DNA of 64,000 nucleotides from CAWJAP01 sp963834365 (GTDB lineage: Bacteria; Acidobacteriota; Vicinamibacteria; Vicinamibacterales; Vicinamibacteraceae): positions 62,001 through 126,000 of the forward strand of contig CAWIBS010000021.1 in the NCBI GenBank assembly GCA_963834365.1, written 5' to 3'. The position numbers and the translations under genes were made by a program. Position 1 is the stretch's first letter; each line of letters opens with the position of its first letter. Positions 9,855-18,983 of the stretch are shown here, in pieces. The notes under the pieces were generated by a model, which saw nothing but the letters and a program-made list of their open reading frames with translations, was not told where the DNA came from and ran no database searches.

Positions 9855-11205
9855 TCAGTCTTCCTCGAGCAGCGTCTTCCGCTCGGCGTCGAGCGACGGC
9901 GCGCGGCTGCAGGTCCTTCTGGCGATCGAAGTAGACCTGGCCGTCGATCAGCGTCAGCTGCGGCGACCGCGTAGACGCTCAGCGGATGCTTGTCGTAGAC
10001 GACGAGGTCGGCATCCTTGCCGACCTCGATCGAGCCGACCCGCTTGTCGATCCGCAGCTGCTTGGCCGGGTTGATGCGTGACCAGCTTGAGCGCCTCGTC
10101 TTCGGACAGGCCGCCGTACTTGCATCGTCTTGGCGGCTTCCTGGTTCAGGTGCCGATGCTCTTCGGCGCTGTCGGAGTTGATCGAGACGACACGCCGCGC
10201 TCGGTCATCAGCGCCGCGTTGTAGGGGATGGCCTCGTAGGCCTCGACCTTGTAGGCCCACCAGTCGGAGAACGTCGAGGCGCCGGCGCCGTGCTTGGCGA
10301 TCTCGTCGGCGACGCGATAGCCCTCGAGCACGTGCTGCAGCGTCGCGATGCGGAACCCGAACTCCTCGGCGACGCGCAGCAGCTGCAGGATCTCGTCGGC
10401 GCGGTAGCAGTGCGCGTGCACGAGGCGCTTGCCCTCGAGCACCTCGACCAGCGGCTCGAGCTTGAGGTCGCGGCGCGGCGGCGACGCGCGGCCTCGCCCT
10501 TCGCCGGCGCGTGCCCGGTAGTCGTCCCACGCGCCGCTTGTACTCGCTGCGCCTCGACGAACGCCTCGCGGATGGTGTCCATCACGCCCATGCGCGTGAC
10601 GGGATAGCGCGCGGTCCGCCCTGCGTGCGCGCCGAGTTCGCGCGCTTCGGGTTCTCGCCGAGCGCGAACTTGATGCCCGGCATCGCGCCCTCGAACGCCG
10701 AGCGCCCTGCGCGTCCTTGCCCCAGCGCAGCTTGATCACCTGGTTCTTGCCGCCGATCGCGTTGGCGCTGCCGTGCAGCACGTTCGAGGTCGTCACGCCG
10801 CCGGCGAGCGCGCGGTAGATGTCGATGTCCTCGGGGTCGAGCACGTCCTCGACGCCCACCATCGACGACACCGAGACGCTGCCTTCGTTGACGCTGCCCT
10901 CGACGGCGATGTGCGAGTGCGCGTCGATGATGCCGGGCATGACGAAGCGGCCCGGCGGCGTCGATCACCGTGGCGCCATCGGGCACGGCCACGTTCGCGC
11001 CGACCGCGGCGATCTTGCCGTCGCGGATCAGGATCGATCCCTTCTGGATCGTGCCGTTCGTGACGGTCAGGATCGTCGCGTTCTGGATGACGGTCGGCCG
11101 GGCCGCGGATGGCGGGGCGGGCGCCTGCGCGCGGACCGCGATGGCGGGGACCGCGAACGCGACGGCGACCAGCAGCGCAGCGTGGAATCGGGGCCTCACG
11201 TCCAT
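9855..11205 (-). CDS. Amidohydrolase family protein, secreted (frameshifted)
   Basis: Second amidohydrolase. It begins with a signal peptide (MDVRPRFHAALLVAVAFAVP followed by AIAVRAQA), so it is exported. The entrance sandwich VIQNATILTVTNGTIQKGSI is followed by the metal-binding FVMPGIIDAHSHIAVEG and the family stretch ALAGGVTTSNVLHGSANAIG. The C-terminal part reads INPAKQLRIDKRVGSIEVGKDADLVVYD-like, then LTLIDGQVYFDRQKDLQ and LDAERKTLLEED before the TGA at 9855-9857. The ATG is at 11203-11205, two bases after the upstream gene's stop, so the two are probably one transcript. Frame changes fall near 10960, 10705, 10610, 10530, 10490, 10190, 10120, 10075, 9965 and 9900. Full length (~450 residues) is normal. 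Confidence 0.75.
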
Positions 11206-11207
11206 GG

Positions 11208-12951
11208 CTAGCGCGCCTCCAGATCATCGCCCGCGCGCGAGGGGCCGCTCCGGGTTCCCGTGAAGTCTCCGTTGACGTTCCCAGCCGTCGTCGTCCCCCT
11301 GACGGTCGCGCCGTCGAGGGTGCCCGAGAAGGTGAGCGGCACCATGACCGGCCCCTGCGGGATGGTCGCGCTGAATGAGAACGTGTTCCCCGTGATCGAT
11401 CCCCGGGCAATCGGAATCGCCCCGAGGTGCAGCAAGGTGATGGTGCCGGTCAGCGTGCCGTCTCCGGCCTGGACCACGTCGGCAGTGACCTGCTCCACGC
11501 CGGTCCGGCGGCGTCGTGACCGACAGCGTCCAGCGGCCCGTGAGCGAGGCGGTCTGACGATCGCCGCCGGCCGCGGGCCGGGCGGCCTCGACGATCTCGA
11601 ACTTGGCGCCGTCGATGAAGGTCATCTTCACCTTCGTGCGCTCGGCGAACAGGTCCCCGTCGGTGACGATCAGGTTGGCGATCTTTCCGGCCTCGAGCGT
11701 GCCGACGCGGCGATCGACGCCGAGAATCCGCGCCGCGTTGATGGTGAACGCCCGCAGGGCGGCCTCAGGTGTCAGGCCGGCATCGAGCGCCTTGCGCACG
11801 TGTTTCGGCAGGTCGCGCGGCTGCACGCCGTCCGACGAGAAGGCGAATGGCACGCCGGCGCGCTCGAGCGCCCCGGGCGTTGACGGCGCCTCCGCGCGGA
11901 CCCGCAGCGAGCGCAGCATCTCGGGCGCCTCGGGGTCTGTGGTGGTGTCACGCTCCGGCCACTTCAGACTGACGATCACCGGCGTCTTGTCGGCCGCCAG
12001 TGCCTCCACGGCGCGGTAGCCCTGCTGCGCGCCGACGATGACGGGCCTGAGCTTCAGTTCGCGCGCGAGGGCGAGCGCCCTCGTGATCTGGACCGGCGTC
12101 TGCGCCGGAATCAGCACGGGAAGCCCGGCGCTCTGCGCCTGCTGGAGCGCACGCACGGTACGGTCGTAGTCGGGCCGCTCGGTGCCTCGCGCATCCGACT
12201 CCCACGCCCGCGACGCGACCGCCGCATGCTCGCTGTCCAGGAACACCTGTCGCACGTAGGCGACGACTCCCATGAGGGAGCCGGGGAAGCTGCCGAAGCC
12301 GCCGGCGGTCTGCAGGTTCAGCTGCAGCGAGGCTGGTGCGCGCAGCACCATGTCTCCCGGGCGCTCGCCCGCCAGGTTGATGACCGCGCCCTGCCCGGGG
12401 AGAATCCCGTTGCGCGGCGCCGTCAGCGCCGTCGTGAACCCGCTGGCGCGCCACGACTCGAATCGGCGTTCGTCCATCGTCAGCTCGTCGGCCGCCTGGA
12501 CCCACGGCGTGGACGCCGGGCGATCTTCGGGGCCTCTCGCCGACGTCGGCCGCGGTGAATCGGGTGACGCCGGTGGGCCGGCGCGGCTGGGCGCGGGCGT
12601 TGACGTCAGCCCGAGGTCGGTCCCGGCGTCAATCAGCCCCGGATAGACGGTGAGTCCTTTGCCGTCGATCACCCACGCTTCCGGTGGCACCGCGATGTCC
12701 GCGCCGATCCCGACGATGAGGCCGCTCGCCACGACGATGGTGCCTTTTTCGAGGGCCGGGCCGGAGACTGGCACGATGCGCGCTTCGCGGATCGCAAAGG
12801 AGGTGGGCGCCTCGGCCGCGACGCGCCCAGTCACCAGGGCCGTCGCGACACTGCCGGCCAGCAGGACGGCGGCGGCGGGCCAGCCGCAGGCTCCAGGTCT
12901 ACGAGGACGGAGTGTCTCCGCCCGTGGCGAAGACACCGAACGTACGGTCAC
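11208..12951 (-). CDS. Amidohydrolase family protein with C-terminal beta domain
   Basis: Third amidohydrolase, essentially intact. After an N-terminal membrane or signal segment (WPAAAVLLAGSVATALVTG) come FAIREARIVPVSGPALEKGT, GKGLTVYPGLIDAGTDLGL and, at the C-terminus, FTINAARILGVDRRVGTLEA with GKIANLIVTDGDLF. The usual HxH metal site is replaced by DAGTD, so catalysis may differ or be lost. Past about residue 480 is an extra beta-rich domain (SLTGRWTLSV, then DGTLTGTITLLHLG and GDFTGTRSG), often seen attached to secreted acidobacterial enzymes. A single frameshift near 11500 (SVTTPP / GVEQVTADVV) joins this domain to the rest. The start is GTG 12949-12951. The gene lies just upstream of the 9855-11205 gene with a 2-bp gap. 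Confidence 0.82.
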
Positions 12952-13004
12952 GACTGCGGCTCCTCTGCGGCGTGGGATGCGCGGGACGGCTCTGACGCGC
13001 GATG

Positions 13005-13439
13005 CTATCTGGTCACTGTGGTCCGGTCAACGACGCCCGGACCGGTCCGATCGGCGCGTTGCCCGAGCGAGCACCCTGCCCACCAGGCGAGGTAGAAGAT
13101 CGCGGCGGCGGCGAGCGCCAGCCGTCCTTCGGAGGGCGGGCGGGGATCCGGAAAGTACGGAGAGAGCCACACGAGCATTGCGACGATGAGCGACGATGCC
13201 GCCCATACACGGCCCAGCAGCGCCGCGGCCGGCTCACGCCGCCAGAGCGCGAGCCCGGCGGCGACGCCGATCGCCGTCACGCCGACCCGCCCCGCAAGAA
13301 GCAGGAGCGCGGGTACGCCGAAGCCGAGCAGCCGCGGCAGCGCCGCCTCCAGCACGGCCGCCTGCCACAGGGGCTCACCGATGACGAGATAGCCGCCTGC
13401 GATCCAGCGCCAGAGTCGTCCTGTTAAGCTGTGCGGCAT
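13005..13439 (-). CDS. Hypothetical small integral membrane protein
   Basis: A 144-residue protein starting at ATG 13437-13439 (MPHSLTGRLWRWIAGGYLVI). Four hydrophobic segments are visible: around GGYLVIGEPLWQAAVLEA, LLGFGVPALLLLAGRVGVTA, LLGRVWAASSLIVAMLVWL and LALAAAAIFYLAWWAG. No family recognised. It is divergent from the FKBP gene, with an 80-bp gap holding both promoters. Function not inferable. Confidence 0.6.
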   Translation of the reverse strand: MPHSLTGRLWRWIAGGYLVIGEPLWQAAVLEAALPRLLGFGVPALLLLAGRVGVTAIGVAAGLALWRREPAAALLGRVWAASSLIVAMLVWLSPYFPDPRPPSEGRLALAAAAIFYLAWWAGCSLGQRADRTGPGVVDRTTVTR

Positions 13440-13517
13440 GCGATCGGGAAGCGTTGACGCGCCCACGTGCAGTCTAGACCCGGAACTCACGCGGCCGGGC
13501 CTCGAGGAGAGTGAGAC

Positions 13518-13960
13518 ATGAAACGGATGATGGCGGTCGCGCTCGCCGTGCTCGGCGTGACGGCCTGCGGCGGTCTGGACACGAGCGAGGATCACCTCTC
13601 GCAGACCACCAAGGCGAAGCTCGAAACGGCGGAAGTGAAGCCTGGATTCGGGCACCGAAGCTCGCCGGGGACGCCGTGTGTCGGTGCACTACACCGGTTG
13701 GCTGTACCATCCGACCAACGAGCGGCAGCGCGGACGCAGGTTCGACAGCTCCCGCGACCAGAACCAACCCTACGAATTCACCCTTGGCGCCGGCGAAGTG
13801 ATCCCGGGGCTGGGACGAAGGCGTCCTGGGCATGAAGGTCGGCGGGGTTCGCACGCTCGTCATTCCAGCGAGCCTGGCCTACGGAGCGGCAGGCAGCCCG
13901 CCGGTCATTCCGCCGAATGCCACACTGGTGTTCGAGGTGGAGCTGGTGGCGGTCAAGTAA
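13518..13960 (+). CDS. FKBP-type peptidyl-prolyl isomerase lipoprotein (two frameshifts)
   Basis: Periplasmic prolyl isomerase. The N-terminus MKRMMAVALAVLGVTAC carries a lipobox (VTAC, Cys17), so the protein is probably lipidated. The FKBP domain follows: VSVHYTGWLY, FDSSRDQNQPYEFTLGAGEV, IPGWDEGVLGMKVGG, RTLVIPASLAYG and NATLVFEVELVAVK. Two single extra bases break the frame: near 13645 (KPG then SGTEARRG) and near 13808, where removing one G restores IPGWDEGVLG. The corrected length is ~146 residues, normal for a one-domain secreted FKBP. The ATG at 13518 is preceded by GAGGAGAG. Confidence 0.85.
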
Positions 13961-13996
13961 CAGGCTACAGGCTGCGGGCTACAGGCTACAGGAAGA
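13961..13996. repeat. GGCTACAGG-word repeat (family B arm)
   Basis: Degenerate 10-nt words GGCTACAGGCTGCGGGCTAC, then AGGCTACAGGAAGA, filling the convergent gap between the FKBP stop and the 3' end of the phosphotriesterase-like gene. It is nearly identical over 34 nt, in reverse orientation, to 45724-45757, 32 kb away. Confidence 0.7.
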
Positions 13997-13998
13997 CC

Positions 13999-14925
13999 TC
14001 ATCCCTGGCCCGACAGCGCACGGGCGGGGTTGGCTTCGAGCAGCTGCCGCACCTCGGAGTCCGAGAAGCCCTTCGCCCGGATGGCCGGGATGAAGTCCGT
14101 GAAGAGGGCGTCGTATCCGCGAAACTTCTCCGGGGCACCGCCCGGCTCGCCCACGCGATACCACCCGGCGTCGTGTGAGATCAGCAGGCGGTTGAGATGA
14201 CCCTGCGCGCGCAGGCCTGCGACCAGGTCCACATGAGCCGTGAGTGACGCCGGGGAGATCCCGTCGAGCTCGATCCAGGCGCCGCGGGCTGCGGCCGCCT
14301 CGAGCACGCGGGCGTCCTTGACGCTCTGCGCGTGGACCCAGATGAAGAACCGCAGCGGAAGCCCCGCCCGTTCGAGTCGTTCGATCTGAGCGAGCCCTGC
14401 CTCGGCGCTGGGCGTATGCGAGTGGATCGCCAGCCCCGTCTCCTGGTGCGTCAGCACGGCAGCGTCGAGCAGGCGGATGTCCAGCGGCGACAGCGGCGCG
14501 GCGCTCACGCTGATCTTCATGAACGCCGGCTTGATCGAGGTGCCGTCGATACCCCGGCGCCACTCCCCAATCCACCGCCGCGCGATGCCGGAGGCGGTTT
14601 CGCCGAACGCCTGCGGCGGCAGGTACCGCAGCTGCACGCCGTAGTACCCCGTGTTGGTCAGGATGTTCAGGCCCGAGGCCTCGGACAGGCGCGCCAGCAG
14701 GGCGGGGTCGCGACCGAGATAACTGGGGGTGCATTCGACGAACGTGCGGCATCCGTGGTCGGCCAGCCGCCGCAGGTGAGGCAGGACGAGCGCGAAGGCC
14801 TCGTCGGTGTCATAGCGCGACGGATGCACCAGCGCGGCGCCGGCGAAGTCCACGAGCACGTGCTCGTGCATCAACGTCACGCCCAGCGCATCCGCCTGGA
14901 CGGGGCCGCGGACGGTATGGATCAT
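13999..14925 (-). CDS. Phosphotriesterase-family metal-dependent hydrolase
   Basis: TIM-barrel hydrolase of the phosphotriesterase/lactonase group. Metal ligands are visible: HEH in GVTLMHEHVLVD, the Lys ligand position in KPAFMKISVS, His in LAIHSHTPSAEAG, His in WVHAQS, and the final Asp in LLISHDAGWY. Length from the chosen ATG at 14923-14925 (MIHTVRGPVQ) is 308 residues, matching the family; an ATG eight codons upstream lies partly in repeat DNA and is less likely. The true substrate is probably a lactone or phosphoester and is not determined by the sequence. The downstream neighbour on the same strand is the convergent repeat at 13961. Confidence 0.85.
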   Translation of the reverse strand: MIHTVRGPVQADALGVTLMHEHVLVDFAGAALVHPSRYDTDEAFALVLPHLRRLADHGCRTFVECTPSYLGRDPALLARLSEASGLNILTNTGYYGVQLRYLPPQAFGETASGIARRWIGEWRRGIDGTSIKPAFMKISVSAAPLSPLDIRLLDAAVLTHQETGLAIHSHTPSAEAGLAQIERLERAGLPLRFFIWVHAQSVKDARVLEAAAARGAWIELDGISPASLTAHVDLVAGLRAQGHLNRLLISHDAGWYRVGEPGGAPEKFRGYDALFTDFIPAIRAKGFSDSEVRQLLEANPARALSGQG

Positions 14926-14933
14926 GGCCACGG

Positions 14934-15207
14934 ACAGCCACGGAGCCACGGACAGGATCTGACAAGATCAGGGCCACGGACAGACGAGCCACGGAACAAG
15001 ATTCTGAGCCACGGAGCTCTGACAAAATCGGATCCGACCTTGTTCGCAGCGCGTCCGAGCTTGTCCAGGGCTCGTCCGATCTTGTCAGATCTTGTCCGCG
15101 GCCCGATCTTGTCAGATGTTGTCCGTGGCCAGATCTTGTGAGACGTCGTCCGCGGCACGATTCTGTCGATGTTGTCCGCGGCCCGATTCCGTCAGACGTG
15201 GTCCGTG
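14934..15207. repeat. Family A word repeat as an inverted pair (long potential hairpin)
   Basis: The gap of ~280 bp holds no gene. The left half (14934-15035) has GCCACGGACAGGATCTGAC and AAGATCAGGGCCACGGACAG words on the plus strand. The right half (15058-15207) has the complement: GATCTTGTCAGATCTTGTCC, GCGGCCCGATCTTGTCAGAT and GTTGTCCGTGGCC. The two arms could pair into a very long imperfect stem. It separates two minus-strand genes. Confidence 0.75.
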
Positions 15208-15209
15208 GC

Positions 15210-16115
15210 TCAGGCGCCCAGGGGGAACAATCGATCGAAGTTGAGCCCGAAGACCCGCGCGGTCACGCTCGCATCGACGCCCAGTGCCTCGAGCGCCGTG
15301 CGCTGCTGGTCGTGCAACGGCCGCTGCCAGCCTCTCGGGAAGTACGACGAGTCGGTGCCGAACAGCAGCCGATCGGGCCCTGCGACGGCCAGTGCCTGAC
15401 GAAACACCTCGGCGAGCGTGAGCCCGGGGTGGTAGCGCATCCAGCCGTTCGAGCTCGACGTGTCCAGATAGACGTTGGGTGACGCGTCCACGAGCATCAG
15501 CGCTTCGCGGAACAGCCCGGCCCCGAAATGCGGCACGATGATCGGCAGCGCCGGGAACTCGATGGCGAGATGCTGGACCTCGAGCGGGTTGCCATACCGC
15601 AGCTCGAAACGGCTGGGCAGCCCCAGCTTTCGCCGGACTCCGATCGCGAGCACGCCGCAGTGCACGAACAGCGCCGTGCCCGGCACGGCGGCGGCGACGG
15701 CCACGACGCTCGCCACGCGCGGATCGTCGAGTGCGTAGCGGTGCATGGCCGGGAACAGGCAGACGACGCGCATGCCGGCGTGCGCGAGCGATTCCTGGAC
15801 CCGCGCCTCCGCGCCGGCTGCCGTCGGATCGACCATGAAGTAGCCGACGAACCGCGTCGGGTGGCGGGCGACCGCCTCGGCCACCGAGGTCTCGTCGCCG
15901 GGGACGCTGGCAATGAGCGACGCGCGAGCGACGTGGTGACGATCGAGCTCGACGCGCCAGCGCTCGGCCAGCAGGGCGGGCGTCTGGGGCGCCTCCCACT
16001 CCAGCAGGTCGGTCACGACCGACGGCTGATCGGCGGCGAGCCCCTTCTGGGTGGCGAGTGCGCCGAAGAACCGCGGCGAGAAGAAATGGCAGTGGGCGTC
16101 GTTGAGTGGTGACAC
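15210..16115 (-). CDS. Amidohydrolase_2-type TIM-barrel hydrolase
   Basis: A 301-residue protein of the amidohydrolase-related (ACMSD/uronate-like) group, which hydrolyses or decarboxylates using one metal. Visible motifs are DAHCHFFSP at the N-terminus (HxH), AMHRYALDDP, LFVHCGVLAIG, LPIIVPHFGAGLFREALML, VYLDTSSSNGW and the C-terminal Asp/Ser motif DRLLFGTDSSYFPRG. These are the expected metal-ligand strands in order and the length is normal. It lies just downstream of the DUF362 gene, 12 bp away, probably in the same operon. Substrate unknown. Confidence 0.83.
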   Translation of the reverse strand: MSPLNDAHCHFFSPRFFGALATQKGLAADQPSVVTDLLEWEAPQTPALLAERWRVELDRHHVARASLIASVPGDETSVAEAVARHPTRFVGYFMVDPTAAGAEARVQESLAHAGMRVVCLFPAMHRYALDDPRVASVVAVAAAVPGTALFVHCGVLAIGVRRKLGLPSRFELRYGNPLEVQHLAIEFPALPIIVPHFGAGLFREALMLVDASPNVYLDTSSSNGWMRYHPGLTLAEVFRQALAVAGPDRLLFGTDSSYFPRGWQRPLHDQQRTALEALGVDASVTARVFGLNFDRLFPLGA

Positions 16116-16127
16116 GGCGATCGAGTC

Positions 16128-17429
16128 TCAGTGCGCGCCGGGCCCGAGGCCGGCACTCGGCGCGGACGAGACGACCTTCCGGCGCCGGTTCGAGAATTCC
16201 GGCGCCTCGCGGACGCAGGTGCCGAGGATGCCCATCGACGTGATCAGCGCGCGCACGCCGGTGCGCGTCAGCTCGACGCCCTCGCCGCCGACCGTCGGGA
16301 AGCCGTTCGCGTCGGGCTGCAGCGCCTCCCAGTTGCGGAACAGACGGCCCCACTCGCTGCGCAGCACCTGCTCCATCTTGCGGCGCGCAATCACCGGGTA
16401 CCAGAAGCTGTCGTGATAGACGACGCTCGCCAGGTACGCCCAGGGCGCGAGCACGGTCTTGAGCGACCATTCGATCGGCTGCTTGAGCGGCCCCCAGTAA
16501 ATCTTGTGCTGCATCCGCGACGCGAAGGTCATCTTCTTGAACGGCCCGTCGAATTGCCAGTTCTCCCGCGCCGCTGACTGGTCGCCGACAATCCGGATCT
16601 CCCGTGGATCGCCGCAGCCCAGGCCGCGCTCGTGCGCGAGCCGGATGAACTTGATCGACATCGGGTCGAGGCCCATCAGCTTCGCAGCCACCGCGTCGAT
16701 CGCCACCTGATCCGCGCTCGCGAGGAGCACGTTCTTGACGTGCGGCACCATGCAGCGGGGTCCCGGGCCGTCGCCGGCAAACGTGCCGTCCATCACCGCG
16801 AAGACGCCACGATGGATCTTCTTCTGGATCATCAGAAGGTCGACGAGTGTCTCGTGGATGACCGGATGGGTCCAGTGCCGGTGCTCGTTCAGCAGGCCAC
16901 CGAACGCGTTCTTCATCGCCCCGGTCGTCGTCGTGAAGATGTGGGTCTTGACGGTCGGCAGGTGAATGATGTTCTCGCCGATGAACCGGCGCGGGATCAT
17001 GAACCCCTTCGGATAGACCTCGTTCAGGCAGAGAAACTGCTTCGTCAGGTCGCCGACCGCCTCCCCGATCGGGATCCACTCCTCGCCTTCGTAGAGGTGG
17101 ACGTTGCGCAGGCCATGCGCTTCGACGACGTTGACCTGCTTGTTCTCGCGTTCGCCGAGGTGAGCGTCGATGACGACCGTCCGGTTGTGGCAGGCGTGCA
17201 TCAACTCGGGACGATAGCCATCCTGCTTCATCGCCCGGATGACGCCCTCGAGCTGCCACGGGGTGGTCGAGCTGCCGGGGAAGAAAAAGTGCCAGGAGAT
17301 GTTGACCTTGAGCGCGGTATCGACGTCACGGGCAATGACGTCCTGGTAGCCCGCCAGGTTCATCAGCTCGTGGTAGTCCCGCAGCACGGTGCCCGGTGAG
17401 GTCCGAAGGACGGCAACGGTACTCTTCAT
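16128..17429 (-). CDS. DUF362 domain-containing protein
   Basis: A 433-residue cytoplasmic-looking protein with the DUF362 pattern: VIDAHLGE region, IIHLPTVKTHIFTTTTGAMK, NAFGGLLNEHRHWTHPVIHE, TLVDLLMIQKKIHRGVFAVM with DGTFAGDGPGPRC, and NVLLASADQVAIDAVAAKLM. DUF362 members are sometimes fused to ferredoxin clusters; no 4Fe-4S cysteine motif is seen here. The biochemical role of the family is not settled. The ATG at 17427-17429 (MKSTVAVLRTSPGTVLRDYH) was preferred over upstream in-frame codons because the extra 34 residues are low-complexity Arg/Pro. The amidohydrolase at 15210-16115 follows after 12 bp. Confidence 0.8.
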   Translation of the reverse strand: MKSTVAVLRTSPGTVLRDYHELMNLAGYQDVIARDVDTALKVNISWHFFFPGSSTTPWQLEGVIRAMKQDGYRPELMHACHNRTVVIDAHLGERENKQVNVVEAHGLRNVHLYEGEEWIPIGEAVGDLTKQFLCLNEVYPKGFMIPRRFIGENIIHLPTVKTHIFTTTTGAMKNAFGGLLNEHRHWTHPVIHETLVDLLMIQKKIHRGVFAVMDGTFAGDGPGPRCMVPHVKNVLLASADQVAIDAVAAKLMGLDPMSIKFIRLAHERGLGCGDPREIRIVGDQSAARENWQFDGPFKKMTFASRMQHKIYWGPLKQPIEWSLKTVLAPWAYLASVVYHDSFWYPVIARRKMEQVLRSEWGRLFRNWEALQPDANGFPTVGGEGVELTRTGVRALITSMGILGTCVREAPEFSNRRRKVVSSAPSAGLGPGAH

Positions 17430-17481
17430 CGGTCGCGATTGGACCACAGGGAGCGCGCGGCGGGATGGTCTGACGCTCGAG

Positions 17482-18900
17482 TCAGGCGTGCGCCCCGCGT
17501 GCGTGCGCGCGAGCGGCGTGAGCCCACGCAACGACGAGCACGACGCCGCAGACGATGAGGCCCACCGAGAGCCCCAGCCAGAGCCCGATTACGCCCCAGC
17601 CGGCGACGAAACAGAGGGTCCAGGCGGTGGGCAGCCCGAGCAGCCAGTGGCCGACGAGGTTCCACACGACCGGCGTTCGCGTGTCCCCGACGCCCCGGAG
17701 CGTGCCGGTCGCCACGACCTGAAGCCCGTCGAATACCTGGAACATCGCCGCCACGGCCAGCAGGGTGACGCCGACGTCGAGCACGCCGGCATCGCGCGTG
17801 AAGAGGCTGAGCAGCGGACGCGGGGTGACGAGGAAGATGAGCGCGCTCGTGCTCATGAACGCAATCACCGCGCCGATCGCCGTCCAGCCCGCGAGGGCGA
17901 CGCCACGCCCATCGCGCCGCCCGACCGCGTGGCCCACACGAACGGCAGCCGCAGAGGAGACACCCAGGGGGACCATGAAGGTGAAGCCTGCCAGGTTGAG
18001 CGCGATCTGATGCGCGGCCAGCGACGCCGGATTCAGCTTGCCCGCGAGCGCCGAGGCCAGCGCAAACAGCCCGACTTCGAGGGTGATCTGCGTGGCGGCG
18101 GGGAAGCCGAGTCTCATCAGCCGGCTGAGATGACGGAGTGAGGGTGTCTTGGACACGTGCCACACCGCGTCGGCTCGACGGTGGCGGTCGTGCCACACCA
18201 TCGCCGCGACGAGCACGAGCGCCATGTAGGTGCGCGAGATCACCGTCGCCCATGCGGCCCCCTCCGGCCCGAGCGCCGGGGCACCGAGCTGGCCGTAGAT
18301 GAGGACCCAGTTGCCGAAGGCGTTGACGAGGTTCGCCGAGATCAGGGCGAACATCAGCGGCCGCACCACGCCCAGCGCCTGCAGGAATCGCCGGCAGGCG
18401 GCGTAGAGCAGCAGCGGCCACAGGCTGTAGGCGACGACCCGCAGGTAGGCTTCGACAACGGGCAGCACGTCCGGGTGCACACCGAGTCGATACAGGTTGA
18501 GACGCAGGAGCTCCGAGGCCACCGCCAACGGCGCCGAGACCAGGAGGCCGAGCCAGAGGCCCTGCCAGAACCAGCGCCGGCAGCCCGCTGCGTCCCCGGC
18601 GCCGAAGGCGTGCGACACCACCGTGTCGAGCCCGAGCAACAGGCCCATCCCGAAGATGGCGATGCCGAAGAACAGGCTGCTTCCCATGCCGACGCCACCG
18701 AGCGCGGCCGGGCCCAGCGGCCCCATCATCAGCGTGTCGACGATCCCCATCGACATCCAGCCGATTTCGGCCATGACGACGGGCCCGGCGAGACGCAGGA
18801 GCGCCGCCAGTTCGGTCCGGCCCGAGCCGATCGCGCCGCGCCAGCCGGTCGCAGCGGCGCCGTCGGGTGCGCGATCGGCGTGAACCGGCGCATCGTGCAT
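17482..18900 (-). CDS. MATE family efflux transporter (second copy)
   Basis: A 472-residue inner-membrane exporter of the NorM/DinF type. Characteristic segments are LLRLAGPVVMAEIGWMSMGI with VDTLMMGPLGPAALGG, LFFGIAIFGMGLLLGLDTVV, SHAFGAGD, and the second-half start RLGFPAATQITLEVGLFALA. About twelve hydrophobic helices are visible and length is normal. The start is ATG 18898-18900. It differs strongly from the MATE protein at 67-1500, so this is not a recent duplication. It is followed by the DUF362 gene on the same strand after 52 bp. Confidence 0.93.
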   Translation of the reverse strand: MHDAPVHADRAPDGAAATGWRGAIGSGRTELAALLRLAGPVVMAEIGWMSMGIVDTLMMGPLGPAALGGVGMGSSLFFGIAIFGMGLLLGLDTVVSHAFGAGDAAGCRRWFWQGLWLGLLVSAPLAVASELLRLNLYRLGVHPDVLPVVEAYLRVVAYSLWPLLLYAACRRFLQALGVVRPLMFALISANLVNAFGNWVLIYGQLGAPALGPEGAAWATVISRTYMALVLVAAMVWHDRHRRADAVWHVSKTPSLRHLSRLMRLGFPAATQITLEVGLFALASALAGKLNPASLAAHQIALNLAGFTFMVPLGVSSAAAVRVGHAVGRRDGRGVALAGWTAIGAVIAFMSTSALIFLVTPRPLLSLFTRDAGVLDVGVTLLAVAAMFQVFDGLQVVATGTLRGVGDTRTPVVWNLVGHWLLGLPTAWTLCFVAGWGVIGLWLGLSVGLIVCGVVLVVAWAHAARAHARGAHA

Positions 18901-18933
18901 CCGCCGATCTTAGCGCCAGGGTTGTGGCCGCGG

Positions 18934-18983
18934 AGGACTGACGGACCTGAAGGATTGAGAGACTGAAGGACTGACAGACTCAG
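18934..18983. repeat. GACTGAAGG-word degenerate repeat (family C-like)
   Basis: Degenerate ~10-nt words AGGACTGACGGACCTGAAGG, ATTGAGAGACTGAAGGACTG and ACAGACTCAG in the divergent gap between the MATE and quinone oxidoreductase genes. Similar GAAGAC-type words occur at 22046-22088 and 25153-25188. Confidence 0.5.

Noticed and set aside
14934..15207. CRISPR array
   Set aside because: Word repeats have no constant repeat length, no unique spacers of equal size and occur in both orientations; no cas genes are near.
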